A DNA stretch of 64,000 nt from Ectocarpus siliculosus (Eukaryota; Sar; Phaeophyceae; Ectocarpales; Ectocarpaceae), in contig FN648469.1 in the NCBI GenBank assembly GCA_000310025.1, positions 127,241 to 191,240 on the forward strand, given 5' to 3'. Every line of letters begins with the position of its first letter. Position 1 is the stretch's first letter. Below, one piece after another: positions 55,753-64,000 of the stretch. Both the position numbers and the translations under genes were made by a program. The notes beneath the pieces were generated by a model. It was not told where the DNA came from and ran no database searches. It saw only the letters and a program-made list of their open reading frames with translations.

Positions 55753-56408
55753 GCGTTCATAATAATTAGCTATATTTATCAGCTAATTTAGTGCAAGATA
55801 AGAGAATACCCGAATACGATGCATGAATAGCGAGTTTGAATGTTAACGCTAACTTTCGAACTCACTCGTGTTGTTGGAACAGGGATGTGGGCGTGCAATG
55901 GAGTAGTGTTTACACAATGATAGTAGATCTTTAGGACTAAACGCAGTTTACGGCCGCTGATTGGCCGAGCCTTCTGGTGGGGGGACGGCAGCTCGGGCAC
56001 CGTTCACAGTTCTCTCCAGCGCTCTCTCTCGAGATGGTTCTGCTTCTTTAGGTCTGGCAGTCACCTTCATGCGGAGTTATGCATGTGCATATGTGGTCTG
56101 GCAGTGGTAAAGAGCACAACAGCGGGCGGTCTCGTTGCATCCCCCACGGAGGAGGCCTCGCACAGGTAGTTCCGCACAGGTGCCAGCCGAAGGATAATCA
56201 GCACCAGCTCAGGATAGTTGTGCTGACCGAGGTGAGGTATCCAATGCGTGTACATAGACTGCTGTAGGCGTTGTGTTGTTGATGAAAACCACCAACGGTC
56301 AAACAAGAGCACCTACTGCCGTAGCGGCCTAGCGGTGTTCTGAGCAGCTCATGTCATGTATGCAAATGCTAACGAGCTGAGTGCTCCTGCTGAAACAACA
56401 CGTGCCAG
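55753..56408. other. Non-coding stretch between repeats
   Basis: AT-rich start (55757-55850), then mixed sequence. Weak minus-strand frames without domain. It is the target into which the next family A element inserted. Confidence 0.45.
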
Positions 56409-56413
56409 CCGAG

Positions 56414-56746
56414 TGACAGATATACTTGTAGCAATGCCAAGTGGTTGTAGGATTGTGTGGTACGTGGAATGTATTTCCAGGGTGTGCAAGGTACCCCTGT
56501 TGTATACTGCGTCGCCCCCTCATGGTGGTGCGTGCACGCGTGCGTGCAGTTCATGTCTGTTCATGTGTCCATGTCTGTTCATGTTCGTTCATGTGTTCAT
56601 GTGAGTCCATGTTTTTCATGTGAAGAAGAAGTCTATACAACAAGCCCAGCACATCTTTCCTCCTTGGCGCGAGTTCGCCGAGTTGCCGACACCCTATTCA
56701 ACACACGTCTTGCGACAAGCTACCCCCAGTTCGGATCATCCTAACA
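56414..56746 (+). repeat. 5' LTR, family A copy 2
   Basis: TGACAGATATACTTG...ATCCTAACA, 333 bp. Contains a run of TTCATGT units at about 56550-56610. Followed at once by two palindromes, CACGCTAGCGTG (56745-56756) and GTGTGATATCACAC (56754-56767), where a tRNA primer site would be expected. Confidence 0.93.
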
Positions 56747-56789
56747 CGCTAGCGTGTGATATCACACGGGATCCCGAGGTGAGGTTAGC

Positions 56790-56797
56790 TATAAAAG
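56790..56797 (+). promoter_or_regulatory. TATAAAAG box in leader, 30 bp before gag ATG
   Basis: TATAAAAG lies between the 5' LTR and the gag start codon at 56820. A TATA box this close to the ATG could not drive a normal LTR-initiated transcript, so it is either a chance match or an internal promoter. Confidence 0.4.
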
Positions 56798-56819
56798 GGT
56801 TCGGCTAGAGAAGTAGATC

Positions 56820-57254
56820 ATGGAAGCCCTCGACCTCAGCAGCTTAACTGAAGAGGACCGCCAAGCATTATCGGCGCACATCAAAGAGGAAGTGGAGAGA
56901 GGAGTACAAGAAAAAATCAAGTTTACCGAAGAGAAGCCTCCCGCATCAGAGAGCGTGGACAAGCCCCCCGATGGAGGCGATCCCCGGCATGCTCGGCCGG
57001 CTGGAACAGCGTTAGACCCGCAACCTGAAGACCAGCCACGATCGTTGGAGGACCGTCTCGTTGAGTCCTTCGCGCGGGCAATGCGGAGGACCAACACCCC
57101 GGGGGAGGAAACCAGGGAAGTCTTACCCCCTAAGGACACCATTCGTGTCAGTCCTGTAATACATGTAGCCCCATTTTCGGGTGTGTTTGATTCTAGTGGC
57201 GATGTCCAGGTTGGAGTACAGGTTTTTGAGAGCCAATTTCGAATGTTGTTATAA
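56820..57254 (+). CDS. Family A gag N-terminal ORF (144 aa)
   Basis: Starts MEALDLSSLTEEDRQALSAH after the 5' LTR leader, highly charged with EEVERGVQEKIKFTEEKPP, a Pro/Asp-rich linker (ESVDKPPDGGDPRHARPAG) and VESFARAMRRTNTPGEE. The position and predicted helical start fit the beginning of gag. It ends at a stop after VFESQFRMLL, where the large deletion begins, so it lacks the capsid-like domain. No start was visible for copy 1 to compare. Confidence 0.6.
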   Translation: MEALDLSSLTEEDRQALSAHIKEEVERGVQEKIKFTEEKPPASESVDKPPDGGDPRHARPAGTALDPQPEDQPRSLEDRLVESFARAMRRTNTPGEETREVLPPKDTIRVSPVIHVAPFSGVFDSSGDVQVGVQVFESQFRMLL

Positions 57255-58728
57255 CACTGGAGATGCCGAGCAGCAACACCATCAGCATGCGCCTACTAAG
57301 GTCGTAGATCCGCTCAGGCACGTGATGATCTGCTCACCGTTTTACGTCTGAAGTGGTTTTGGTATGTGCTTGCATGCTTGTCTTCGTCGATTTCGTTTGG
57401 GTGTGCTCCGATAAACCTACAGCACACCTTGTTGAGTTCTGCATACATACGCGTCATCATCTTGCACATGTTTTTCCTGAGAGGTACAGAAATAGACCCC
57501 ATCAAAGGGCGTTCTATTCTTCATAAGGTTGCCAGTCACCCACACAAAACTGCGAGGTTAAATGGATATTGCGTCACGTAAGGTTGCCAGTCACCCACAA
57601 AACTGCGAGGTTGTATGGCTACTACGCCACGTAAGGTTGCCAGTCACCCACAGAAACTGAAAGATTAGATGAGATTATCAGCGAATCCTAACCAAGCTGC
57701 TGCATATACCTTCTTGAGTGCTTTGAAGTTGATGGGAATATTTTGTCCCGTATGTGTTAAAATACAGAGATTGCTCTCCGACTCATTATTTTTGCGTTCA
57801 CGTCGATAACGGCATATGCGAAGGCGTCATGAATCTTTGCACCCTCTACCGACAATGAGTTGCGTGTTATGAACAGGAGTCTGTTGCATGTCCAGCGGTA
57901 GGAGTTGTAGGGGGATACACTTGGAAATTTGGTCAGGGGTCTGTGTAACCGACAGGACTACATGGAGATGATCTCTATTTCGTACCAGAACACTGTATGC
58001 ACGAAAGCAGCGCAGTGGTTGCACACCAGTGAGAAGAAAATGTGTTAGGTTGTTGATCAGAAACACAGCTGTGTAAGCTCTAACATGGATCCAACATTGT
58101 TGTTGGCGTGACCGAGGAATAATTAACCTTGTCAGACAAATCGCAAGAATCGTTGTGTCACTTTTACGAAAGAGGAGTAATTAACCTCAGTCGTAGATTG
58201 GCGTTCGATTTGATAGGTAACCATGATGTCGTACAGAATGCGAAAGACAACGATCACTGCTGCGCAGAACAGGGGGCGTATTGCAAGGTATTCTCCCCAG
58301 CAGTGCCACGTGCTAAATTGACGCTTTGGGTGACTGATTTTGCCTGTGCCTTTCTCTTTCGGATGCGCAATCTCCCCTGCACTGCCGAGTCAATCCCCCC
58401 GGAGAGACAGCTGCACCCACCCCACCCAGGCGGATACGTGGCACCTGATGAAGCCCGAGCCGCGGCCATGCCAGCAGAAAAGGGTGGCCGCGGCAGAGGC
58501 GAGGGTGGCTACCGCGGGGAAGAAGCAGTGGCAGGAGGGATGGATGAAAGCGCTGGGGTTGATGGGCCGGCAAAAATACTTCGTGTGACCAATGGTGTGA
58601 CTTTTCTTATTTCGTGTTCTCATTGTTTTGGCTTTGGTTTGTGGTGCTTCGGCTTTGTGTTTGGTCTTTTTGAGTAAGAGGTCGAGCCTGAACGAGTAGG
58701 ATTTTATTTTCGGGGTTTTCACAGGATG
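57255..58728. other. Non-coding interior of the element; 53-bp repeat at 57528-57670
   Basis: Two full units and a partial third of AAGGTTGCCAGTCACCCACA ... GCGAGGTT (period about 53 bp) lie at 57528-57670. An open frame at 58129-58677 is Gly/Arg-rich and unrecognised. GGGGTTTTCACAG just before 58724 resembles a splice acceptor in front of the RT fragment. Confidence 0.5.
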
Positions 58729-58729
58729 T

Positions 58730-59614
58730 TTGGTTGTGAACAGCGATCACAACCTGAGGGAGCAGGTGGTAGAGGAGATTTTATTCTTGGAAAATTGGGA
58801 TGCAGGGACTTTGAAGACCTCGAAGCAGACGTACGCTGAAGAGTTGGGCATGGAGTTTGGGGTAGAGTACGGGAAGGAAATTCCTCTTCCTGTAGGGTTG
58901 AAGCTTTCAGAGTTTGACCAGGATGAAGAAGTGGTATCAAGGCCTTTTCGTGAGCTGATAGGATCATTGATGTGGCTGGCAACGCAAACGAGGCCAGATA
59001 TCACGAACGCAGCCAGAGCGGTAGCACGGTACTGTGCTTCTCCCAAAGAGATTCATTGGAGAGCAGGTCTTGGTATTTTGGGGTATGTGGTAAGGACTAG
59101 TGACTTGGGTATTACATTCAGGAGGGGCAGTGTAGCAGGGTTAAGCATGGAGGTGTTCGCAGACGCAGACTATGCAAGTAGGGCTGCCGATAGGAGGTCT
59201 GTGTCAGGAGGATTGGTGATGTGTGGGGGAGGATGTATTTCTTGATTTTCAAGGACGCAGAAGTGCGCTACGTTGAGCACGACAGAGGCGGAGTATGTCT
59301 CTCTTGCGGATGTGATGAAGGAAGTGTTGTTTCTGAGGCAAGTATGGCGTTTCATGTTGCCAGAAGCAGGTATGCCGTGTATTCCGGTGTTCGAGAATAA
59401 CCACGGGGCTATTCAGTTGGCGCAGAACCCGATTAGCAACAGTAACTCGAAGCACATCGACGTAAGGCACCACTTTATCAGGGATTTGGTATGCAGGAAG
59501 GAGATTTCGATTTTTCACGTGGAATCGGCGTATCAACATGCTGACTTCCTCACGAAGGCACTTAACGTGGGAAATTTCGAGTTTCATCGTAACTTCGTAA
59601 TGAGTATGGATTAA
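58730..59614 (+). pseudogene. Copia RT C-terminus and RNase H with one nonsense codon
   Basis: Starts in the RT thumb region (TYAEELGMEFGVEYGKEIPL), then QTRPDITNAARAVARYC and RNase H: FADADYASRAADRRSVSGG, TTEAEYVSLADVMKEV, AQNPISNSNSKHIDVRHHF and ADFLTKALNVG. The frame is interrupted once, by TGA at 59243-59245 in place of a TGG Trp codon present in copy 1, and otherwise continues to 59614. No RT catalytic YVDD is included. Confidence 0.88.
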
Positions 59615-59896
59615 TATTTTGATGTTTGGGTTTATTTTGTGTGTGATCAAACAACTAGGGCGGCAACATTTTGCATTTTTGCCTATGGATTTTCTCAATG
59701 GATGGTGTTCTAGGCTGGGGGGCAATTAGTTCACTGAAGCTCGAAGAAGTATATCTGATATGACCGGGGATGGGAATTGATGTCTAGCCAGTGAGGCTAT
59801 TGTTCTGGAGTTGAGTTGACTTTCTGAGTTTATTTTCTTGTATTTTGGAGTTCTTGAGGATCGAAAAAGACATGGCATGGTCACAAGCAGGGGGGC

Positions 59897-60229
59897 TGAT
59901 AGATATACTTGTAGCAATGCCAAGTGGTTGTAGGATTGTGTGGTACGTGGAATGTATTTCCAGGGTGTGCAAGGTACCCCTGTTGTATACTGCGTCGCCC
60001 CCTCATGGTGGTGCGTGCACGCGTGCGTGCAGTTCATGTCTGTTCATGTGTCCATGTCTGTTCATGTTCGTTCATGTGTTCATGTGAGTCCATGTTTTTC
60101 ATGTGAAGAAGAAGTCTATACAACAAGCCCAGCACATCTTTCCTCCTTGGCGCGAGTTCGCCGAGTTGCCGACACCCTATTCAACACACGTCTTGCGACA
60201 AGCTACCCCCAGTTCGGATCATCCTAACA
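59897..60229 (+). repeat. 3' LTR, family A copy 2
   Basis: Preceded by the AGCAGGGGGGC polypurine tract; 333 bp, nearly identical to 56414-56746. Followed by the CCGAG target duplication. Confidence 0.93.
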
Positions 60230-60274
60230 CCGAGCAGATAACCGCTGATGATTGTTAGATGTAGCGGCGGCTGA

Positions 60275-60410
60275 TGTACTCTCTCTGTCTGTTTCTCTCT
60301 CTCTTTTCTCTCTCTCTTTTTCTCTCTCTGTATCTGTCTACCTCTCTTCGTCTGCCTGTCTGACTCTCTGTCTGTCTCTCTCTCTTGTCTCTCTCTCCCC
60401 GTCTCGCTCA
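60275..60410 (+). repeat. CT-rich microsatellite
   Basis: Imperfect TCTC/TGTC runs over about 135 bp (CTCTCTCTTTTCTCTCTCTC etc.); low complexity, no coding meaning. Confidence 0.9.
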
Positions 60411-60494
60411 GCTCCCCTCCCTCCCCAACAGATCGCCGGTATGTTGGTACCTCGATGTAGCTCGCGTGGCTGACGATGCAACTGCTCATGTACA

Positions 60495-60720
60495 TACCGC
60501 ACATGACTCAAGATAACACACCCCCTGGACCAATTGTCAAAGCTCGATTGTTCAAAAGCAGCAACAGCAGTCGCATGGCCGAAAACGGCGGCGTTGAAGC
60601 TGTCCGGTTGAGAGCTCTCTGAAGACGTACCCTACCCTTTCGTCTATGCGTCCTCTTCGTGGAGTAATCGAGCTTAGAAAATCGGTCCAGGGAGTGTGTT
60701 ATCTTGTGTCATATACGGTA
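60495..60720. mobile_element. 222-bp MITE with Tigger-like ends
   Basis: TA (60495-60496), then about 53-bp inverted ends (CCGCACATGACTCAAGATAA on the left; right end reads CCGTATATGACACAAGATAA in reverse complement), then TA (60719-60720). The first 20 bp of the right end equal the TIR of the Tigger-like element at 8038-13941 except at the last base. No ORF; likely moved by that family's transposase. Confidence 0.85.
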
Positions 60721-60943
60721 AAATGTTATAATAGTAGGCAAAAAGAATGAGAGCATTCCTCTTTCCGACGACACGACCGCAACCTGCTGCACCTGCTGGT
60801 GGTCGTCGGTTGGTAGCCTTTAAATGCTTCACAACTACAACTGTAAGCCGTATAACAATAAGAGTCCCATGCATCTGTATCTTTTCGTTTGCGTGAAAAC
60901 ATTTGCTTATTTTGTTATTTTTTTGCACACAACTGCTGTTAGG

Positions 60944-61487
60944 ATGAACGGAGGCGGGTGGCAGCTCGTACTACCACGCGGCCGGAGGAAGCCAACGACG
61001 GCAGAGACGGTGCGATTCGCTATTTCTCCCGGTCGACTTGCCATTCAGTAAACCGCTAGCCTGACAAGAAACGAGTGACTATTGTCTTTTTTGAGGACGC
61101 AATCATGAAAGAGCGTTGCGCGACTGCTGTGTTGCAGAAACATGGCAGCATGCCAACCCTTGTACAGCTGTGTTGCAGGAACACGAAACGGGCCCGACAG
61201 ATTTACCAATACCAACCAGTTTAAAATTATCTTTTCTCGATGCTCAGGTTGATGATAACCATGCCACTGGGTTCGAGACCCCGGAGGTTATGGCCGACGG
61301 AAAGGCGTTGGAGATGCTGTCTCAACTTCGCCGTATATTGCGCGACATTTTGATGCAACGGCGGGCAGTTGGTGAAGGTCTTGCCAAAAATGCTCAGGCT
61401 GAACTCGTGGCGTTGACTGAAGAATGCGCATTGCACCTCGTGCTTGGCGTCAAGCCGGGGTGCGTGCTTCTGGCGCAGCCAAAGAAG
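60944..61487 (+). CDS. Candidate exons of an unknown gene
   Basis: A possible first exon starts MNGGGWQLVLPRGRRKPTTA at 60944 with a weak donor (GAGACG|GTGCGA) near 61010. A better supported exon is 61248-61487: acceptor TCGATGCTCAG|, 80 codons open (ALEMLSQLRRILRDILMQRR; LVALTEECALHLVLGVKPG), donor AAG|GTATGT. Predicted to be helical; no family recognised. It may be the 5' part of the OTU gene downstream or a separate gene. Confidence 0.4.
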
Positions 61488-62275
61488 GTATGTTGAGTGC
61501 ATTGCACCCGTGTTGGATGTTTTGGTATCGTCTGATGTCGAGTAATCAGCATACTGCTGCAGGCCGCACTCATACACTCAAACACCACGGGGCTTTTGGC
61601 TTCTCGAATTTGAAGTCCTTCGTAGAACATTCTACAGCTTTGCACGACCACAAAAATGTTGTTTCATTACATAGTGCGGTAACTCATGGGCATTGAGTTC
61701 CGCGAAGGGCATTGGATCCAATATCCAAGGGTGCACACAAGTCATCCCGCCCACGTAGGTACCCCGGGAGGGCCGAACAAAATTATCGTTTTTTCCTATT
61801 GTGGGGCCAAGGGCTTAGAGCACACTCCACGCCAAGCTTGTTGTGGGGGACTCATCGTGCGCTAGGGTTAGGGTTGACGTTTCACTCATACTTAGAGCGG
61901 GTTGGAGCTGGCGGGTTGGAGTCTCTCTTGATGTACGCACCCGTTTCGTGTGATCATGGCCTTGGGGTTCGCAAGAGAGATCTGTACAGCTCGCGCATGG
62001 GGTACCCGGACAAATAGTCTACCGGTTCCCCGTCCTACCGCCCAAAACATCCCAAAGAAGAACTTGGGTACACTGGTATCGAAGACAGTCTCATTTTTTG
62101 GGCATCCTTGCAATATCCCCAAAAAACAATGGACTAATTTTCACACGATACTGCTCTAATGGTGGAGGCCGACATTTGGGTGACCCCGAGTCGATATTGT
62201 TGCCTCAATAGCACGTCATAACAGCATATCGCCTCCTCTTGTTTGCTTTGTTCGTTCTTAAACCTGTTCCATACT
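61488..62275. other. Non-coding stretch, nothing recognised
   Basis: Probable intron or intergenic sequence. CTAGGGTTAGGGTT at about 61862 is a two-unit telomere-like match only. Confidence 0.45.
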
Positions 62276-63994
62276 ATGGAGGGCGGACGCCGTATCGACG
62301 AACTTGCCACTATGGTGCTATCGAAGGTGTTACGCACGTCTTTTGAGGCTCGCCACGTTGAGCCGGATGGCAACTGCTGGTGGAGGCCGTTGTCGTTGAG
62401 CTTCTTCGGCAGCGATTGCTTCTGGCTGCAGCTGAAGCTTGTTTCGCTGGTCCATGCGGCTGCAAACGTAGACCGGATCTCTCTGCTCGTCCCTGAAGGC
62501 AAGATGGACCACGACATATTTGTTGAGCACTCGCAAGATGCCTACGTGGTGTACGGCGACGGAAGCATGAAATTCGTACAAGCCAACATTTGCAGAGACA
62601 AGATGGTCATGGCTTCGATCGCAAGACTGTGCAAGCCCGGGGCTTTTGCGGGTGCCGTAGAATGGGTTGCGGTTTCCGAGGCATTGGGCGTTCCGGTGAA
62701 CGTGATTCGCCCCATGGACATTAGGGCGAGGAAGAGGATGGACTTGAAGCTTGTCAAAGATGGCGCGGGGCAGGAGGTGGATGGGGAGGGATATCAATGG
62801 AGTTACTCCCACCGCCCACAGACGACCCACTTGTGGCTTCTGCCTGACGCCGGAGGAAAGGCTCGTGAAGAAGTGAACATCATCATGGTGAAAAGTTCCC
62901 CGGCCCTGGACAACCCCACCGAAGAGCAACTGCAAGCTGTGGGGGAGGTGCAGTACGACACTCCAAACATCGACGATACGACCGACCATTTTGCGGCCGT
63001 TGTGGTGAAGGATGGCACCACACTGCTGTGCCCCATACATTTGATTGCTCCCCGGCAGAGAGCAGCCGACGACGCGAGTGGTAAGGAGGACTACGACAAG
63101 CGAGTTCTTGCATGCAAGGAACGACAGGCCGTTCGAGAACGACAAGCCGCTGGTGTGCAAGCCGGCAGTGACACGGTGGCGGCTGACACGACGGCTCCAA
63201 GGGCGGTGGCGGCGGAGGTGGTGGCGGCGGAGGTGGTGGTTGCGTCGTTGGCGGTGTTGGTGTGCAGGACGCCAAGCGAGAACAGCAGTTCCGCTAGAGT
63301 AAGAAGCAGCAAGGTGCAGTACGCTCGCATCCTCATCCAGATGACGGATGGTCCGGAGAAGCATCCACCCGGCCGTTGCGACCCCTTCTTGCTGCCGCCC
63401 CTTCTGCTCCTGCTTCTCACTTTCGTTCTGGGGTATCGCTCTGTACGATCTGCACATCGGTCGTCGAAGGGAATCGTTGCCCGAACATACGCTGGTGTGG
63501 CGGCATTGGCTAAGATGATGCTTGCAGCTTTGATGGCGGCGATCCAGCACCTAGCTCTAGCCTCTAGTGGTGTTGCTGTGCTGGAAGCGGTGGTGGCAGG
63601 GGCGCCAGACTTTCCTGAATCCCCGGGGTTCAACGTGTCATCGGAGGAGGAGGAATGCCAGTGGGCGGGGTATTTACAATTGGACGGAGTAGACAATGGC
63701 AGTGTTACTCGGAAGACGGAGGGAGAGACAATGTGTGAGGGCAGCTGTGTCGTTTCGAGGTTTCCGAAAAGGGGGAGGAGGAGGAGGAGGAGGAGGAGGA
63801 GGAGGAGGAGGAGGAGGAGGAGGAGGTGGGGGGGAGGAGGAGGGGGCGGAGGAGGAGGGGGCGGGCGCGGCGCGCCTCGCAAGGCCGAAGGAGGAAAAGA
63901 CACCTGGCGCGTCATGGAGAACGTGTTGCGAGAAGGGCTGGCGCCTGGTGCCCGTGGGCCGAAGATGGCGAGGTGGGTGTATTTTTGGCAGTAA
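62276..63994 (+). CDS. OTU-type cysteine protease-like protein (frame runs to window end)
   Basis: From ATG 62276 the N-terminus carries HVEPDGNCWWRPLSLSFFGS (Asp31, Cys34), the OTU nucleophile motif, then a helical region, AGAVEWVAVSEALGVPVNVI (about 126-143) and TTHLWLL with the expected catalytic His (185). OTU enzymes remove ubiquitin from proteins; here activity is inferred from motifs only. After residue about 250 the sequence turns Ala/Val-rich, then a poly-Arg and poly-Gly run from a GGA microsatellite (63772-63865). That part may be intron or untranslated sequence, so the true C-terminus is unsure; the frame ends at 63994. A hydrophobic PFLLPPLLLLLLTFVLG at about 380 is probably an artefact of reading non-coding sequence. 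The antisense 406-codon frame is a shadow. Confidence 0.6.
   Translation: MEGGRRIDELATMVLSKVLRTSFEARHVEPDGNCWWRPLSLSFFGSDCFWLQLKLVSLVHAAANVDRISLLVPEGKMDHDIFVEHSQDAYVVYGDGSMKFVQANICRDKMVMASIARLCKPGAFAGAVEWVAVSEALGVPVNVIRPMDIRARKRMDLKLVKDGAGQEVDGEGYQWSYSHRPQTTHLWLLPDAGGKAREEVNIIMVKSSPALDNPTEEQLQAVGEVQYDTPNIDDTTDHFAAVVVKDGTTLLCPIHLIAPRQRAADDASGKEDYDKRVLACKERQAVRERQAAGVQAGSDTVAADTTAPRAVAAEVVAAEVVVASLAVLVCRTPSENSSSARVRSSKVQYARILIQMTDGPEKHPPGRCDPFLLPPLLLLLLTFVLGYRSVRSAHRSSKGIVARTYAGVAALAKMMLAALMAAIQHLALASSGVAVLEAVVAGAPDFPESPGFNVSSEEEECQWAGYLQLDGVDNGSVTRKTEGETMCEGSCVVSRFPKRGRRRRRRRRRRRRRRRRRWGGGGGGGGGGGGRGAPRKAEGGKDTWRVMENVLREGLAPGARGPKMARWVYFWQ
63772..63865. repeat. GGA/GAG microsatellite
   Basis: About 20 consecutive GGA triplets, then GGGGGGAGGAGGAGGGGGC-type sequence; low complexity. 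Confidence 0.95.
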
Positions 63995-64000
63995 ATGTGA

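Larger units (their letters stand above)
56409..60234 (+). mobile_element. Internally deleted copia element, family A copy 2, with intact ends
   Basis: LTRs 56414-56746 and 59897-60229 (333 bp each) differ at one noticed site (TGACAG versus TGATAG). A perfect 5-bp target duplication CCGAG flanks it (56409-56413 and 60230-60234). It keeps a gag start (56820-57254) and an RT-end/RNase H frame (58730-59614). The stretch normally coding for gag C-terminus, protease, integrase and most of RT is absent, replaced by 1.5 kb of non-coding sequence. It is thus a young, non-autonomous relative of the element at 1-4905. Confidence 0.93.

Noticed and set aside
61862-61876. Telomere-like GGGTTAGGGTT
   Set aside because: Only two units, no array; chance.
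62330-63550. 406-codon minus-strand ORF
   Set aside because: Antisense to the OTU frame, His/Arg-rich composition without domain; a shadow of GC-rich codons.
1-64000. tRNA, rRNA and prokaryotic features (operons, Shine-Dalgarno sites, IS elements)
   Set aside because: No cloverleaf or rRNA core recognised by eye; intron-containing genes and LTR elements rule out a prokaryotic source.

Overview
The window looks like a repeat-rich stretch of a eukaryotic nuclear genome. Intron-containing genes with GTGAGT-type donor sites, Ty1/copia retrotransposons, Harbinger and Tigger/pogo-like DNA transposons, MITEs, many CAG/GTT/GGA microsatellites and two 100-base assembly gaps all point this way. The mix of families, GC-rich exons and long introns would suit a brown alga or another stramenopile (Ectocarpus-like). 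That assignment is inference; no rRNA, tRNA or housekeeping marker was recognised.

Layout. 1-4905: decayed Ty1/copia element of family A, its 5' end outside the window, with a 311-bp 3' LTR. 4906-8037: non-coding sequence with a 93-bp direct repeat and a small hairpin. 8038-13941: Tigger/pogo-like transposon with TA target sites and an apparently intact three-exon transposase on the minus strand; it is split by a 1.33-kb foldback element with a 9-bp target duplication. 13942-17680: flanking sequence, an assembly gap, the end of a second Tigger-like copy and a 435-bp tandem duplication. 17681-26699: a 9-kb Harbinger-type element with about 115-bp inverted ends, a DDE transposase on plus, a convergent 471-aa partner protein on minus, and two oppositely oriented tandem arrays between their 3' ends. 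27011-28339: second foldback copy, again with a perfect 9-bp target duplication. 28349-34612: mostly non-coding, with a 466-bp hairpin element and minus-strand relics, one resembling a Helitron protein N-terminus.

34613-45144: young copia element of family B (1125-bp LTRs) with an intact 1620-aa gag-pol ORF. A gap joins a second, slightly different copy of its RT/RNase H to 3' region, followed by an extra ORF downstream of pol. 45145-53181: short duplications, a strand-switching minisatellite, a ~184-bp satellite with a hairpin at every junction, and a frameshifted gag of a third copia lineage. 53182-55438: truncated second family B element ending in a dense GTGGGAC/GTCCCAC palindrome field (55446-55752). 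56409-60234: internally deleted family A element with 333-bp LTRs and a perfect CCGAG target duplication. 60495-60720: a MITE sharing the Tigger-like ends. 60944-64000: probable host or low-copy genes, including an OTU-type cysteine protease ORF running to the window edge.

How the parts work together. Each DNA transposon can supply a transposase to shorter relatives: the Tigger-like gene to the 60495 MITE, and the Harbinger pair to the 18529 MITE. The foldback family has no transposase here and must be mobilised from elsewhere. The two nearly intact elements (Harbinger and Tigger-like) and the young family B retroelement suggest recent activity. Exon boundaries were chosen by eye from splice-site consensus, frame continuity and family conservation.
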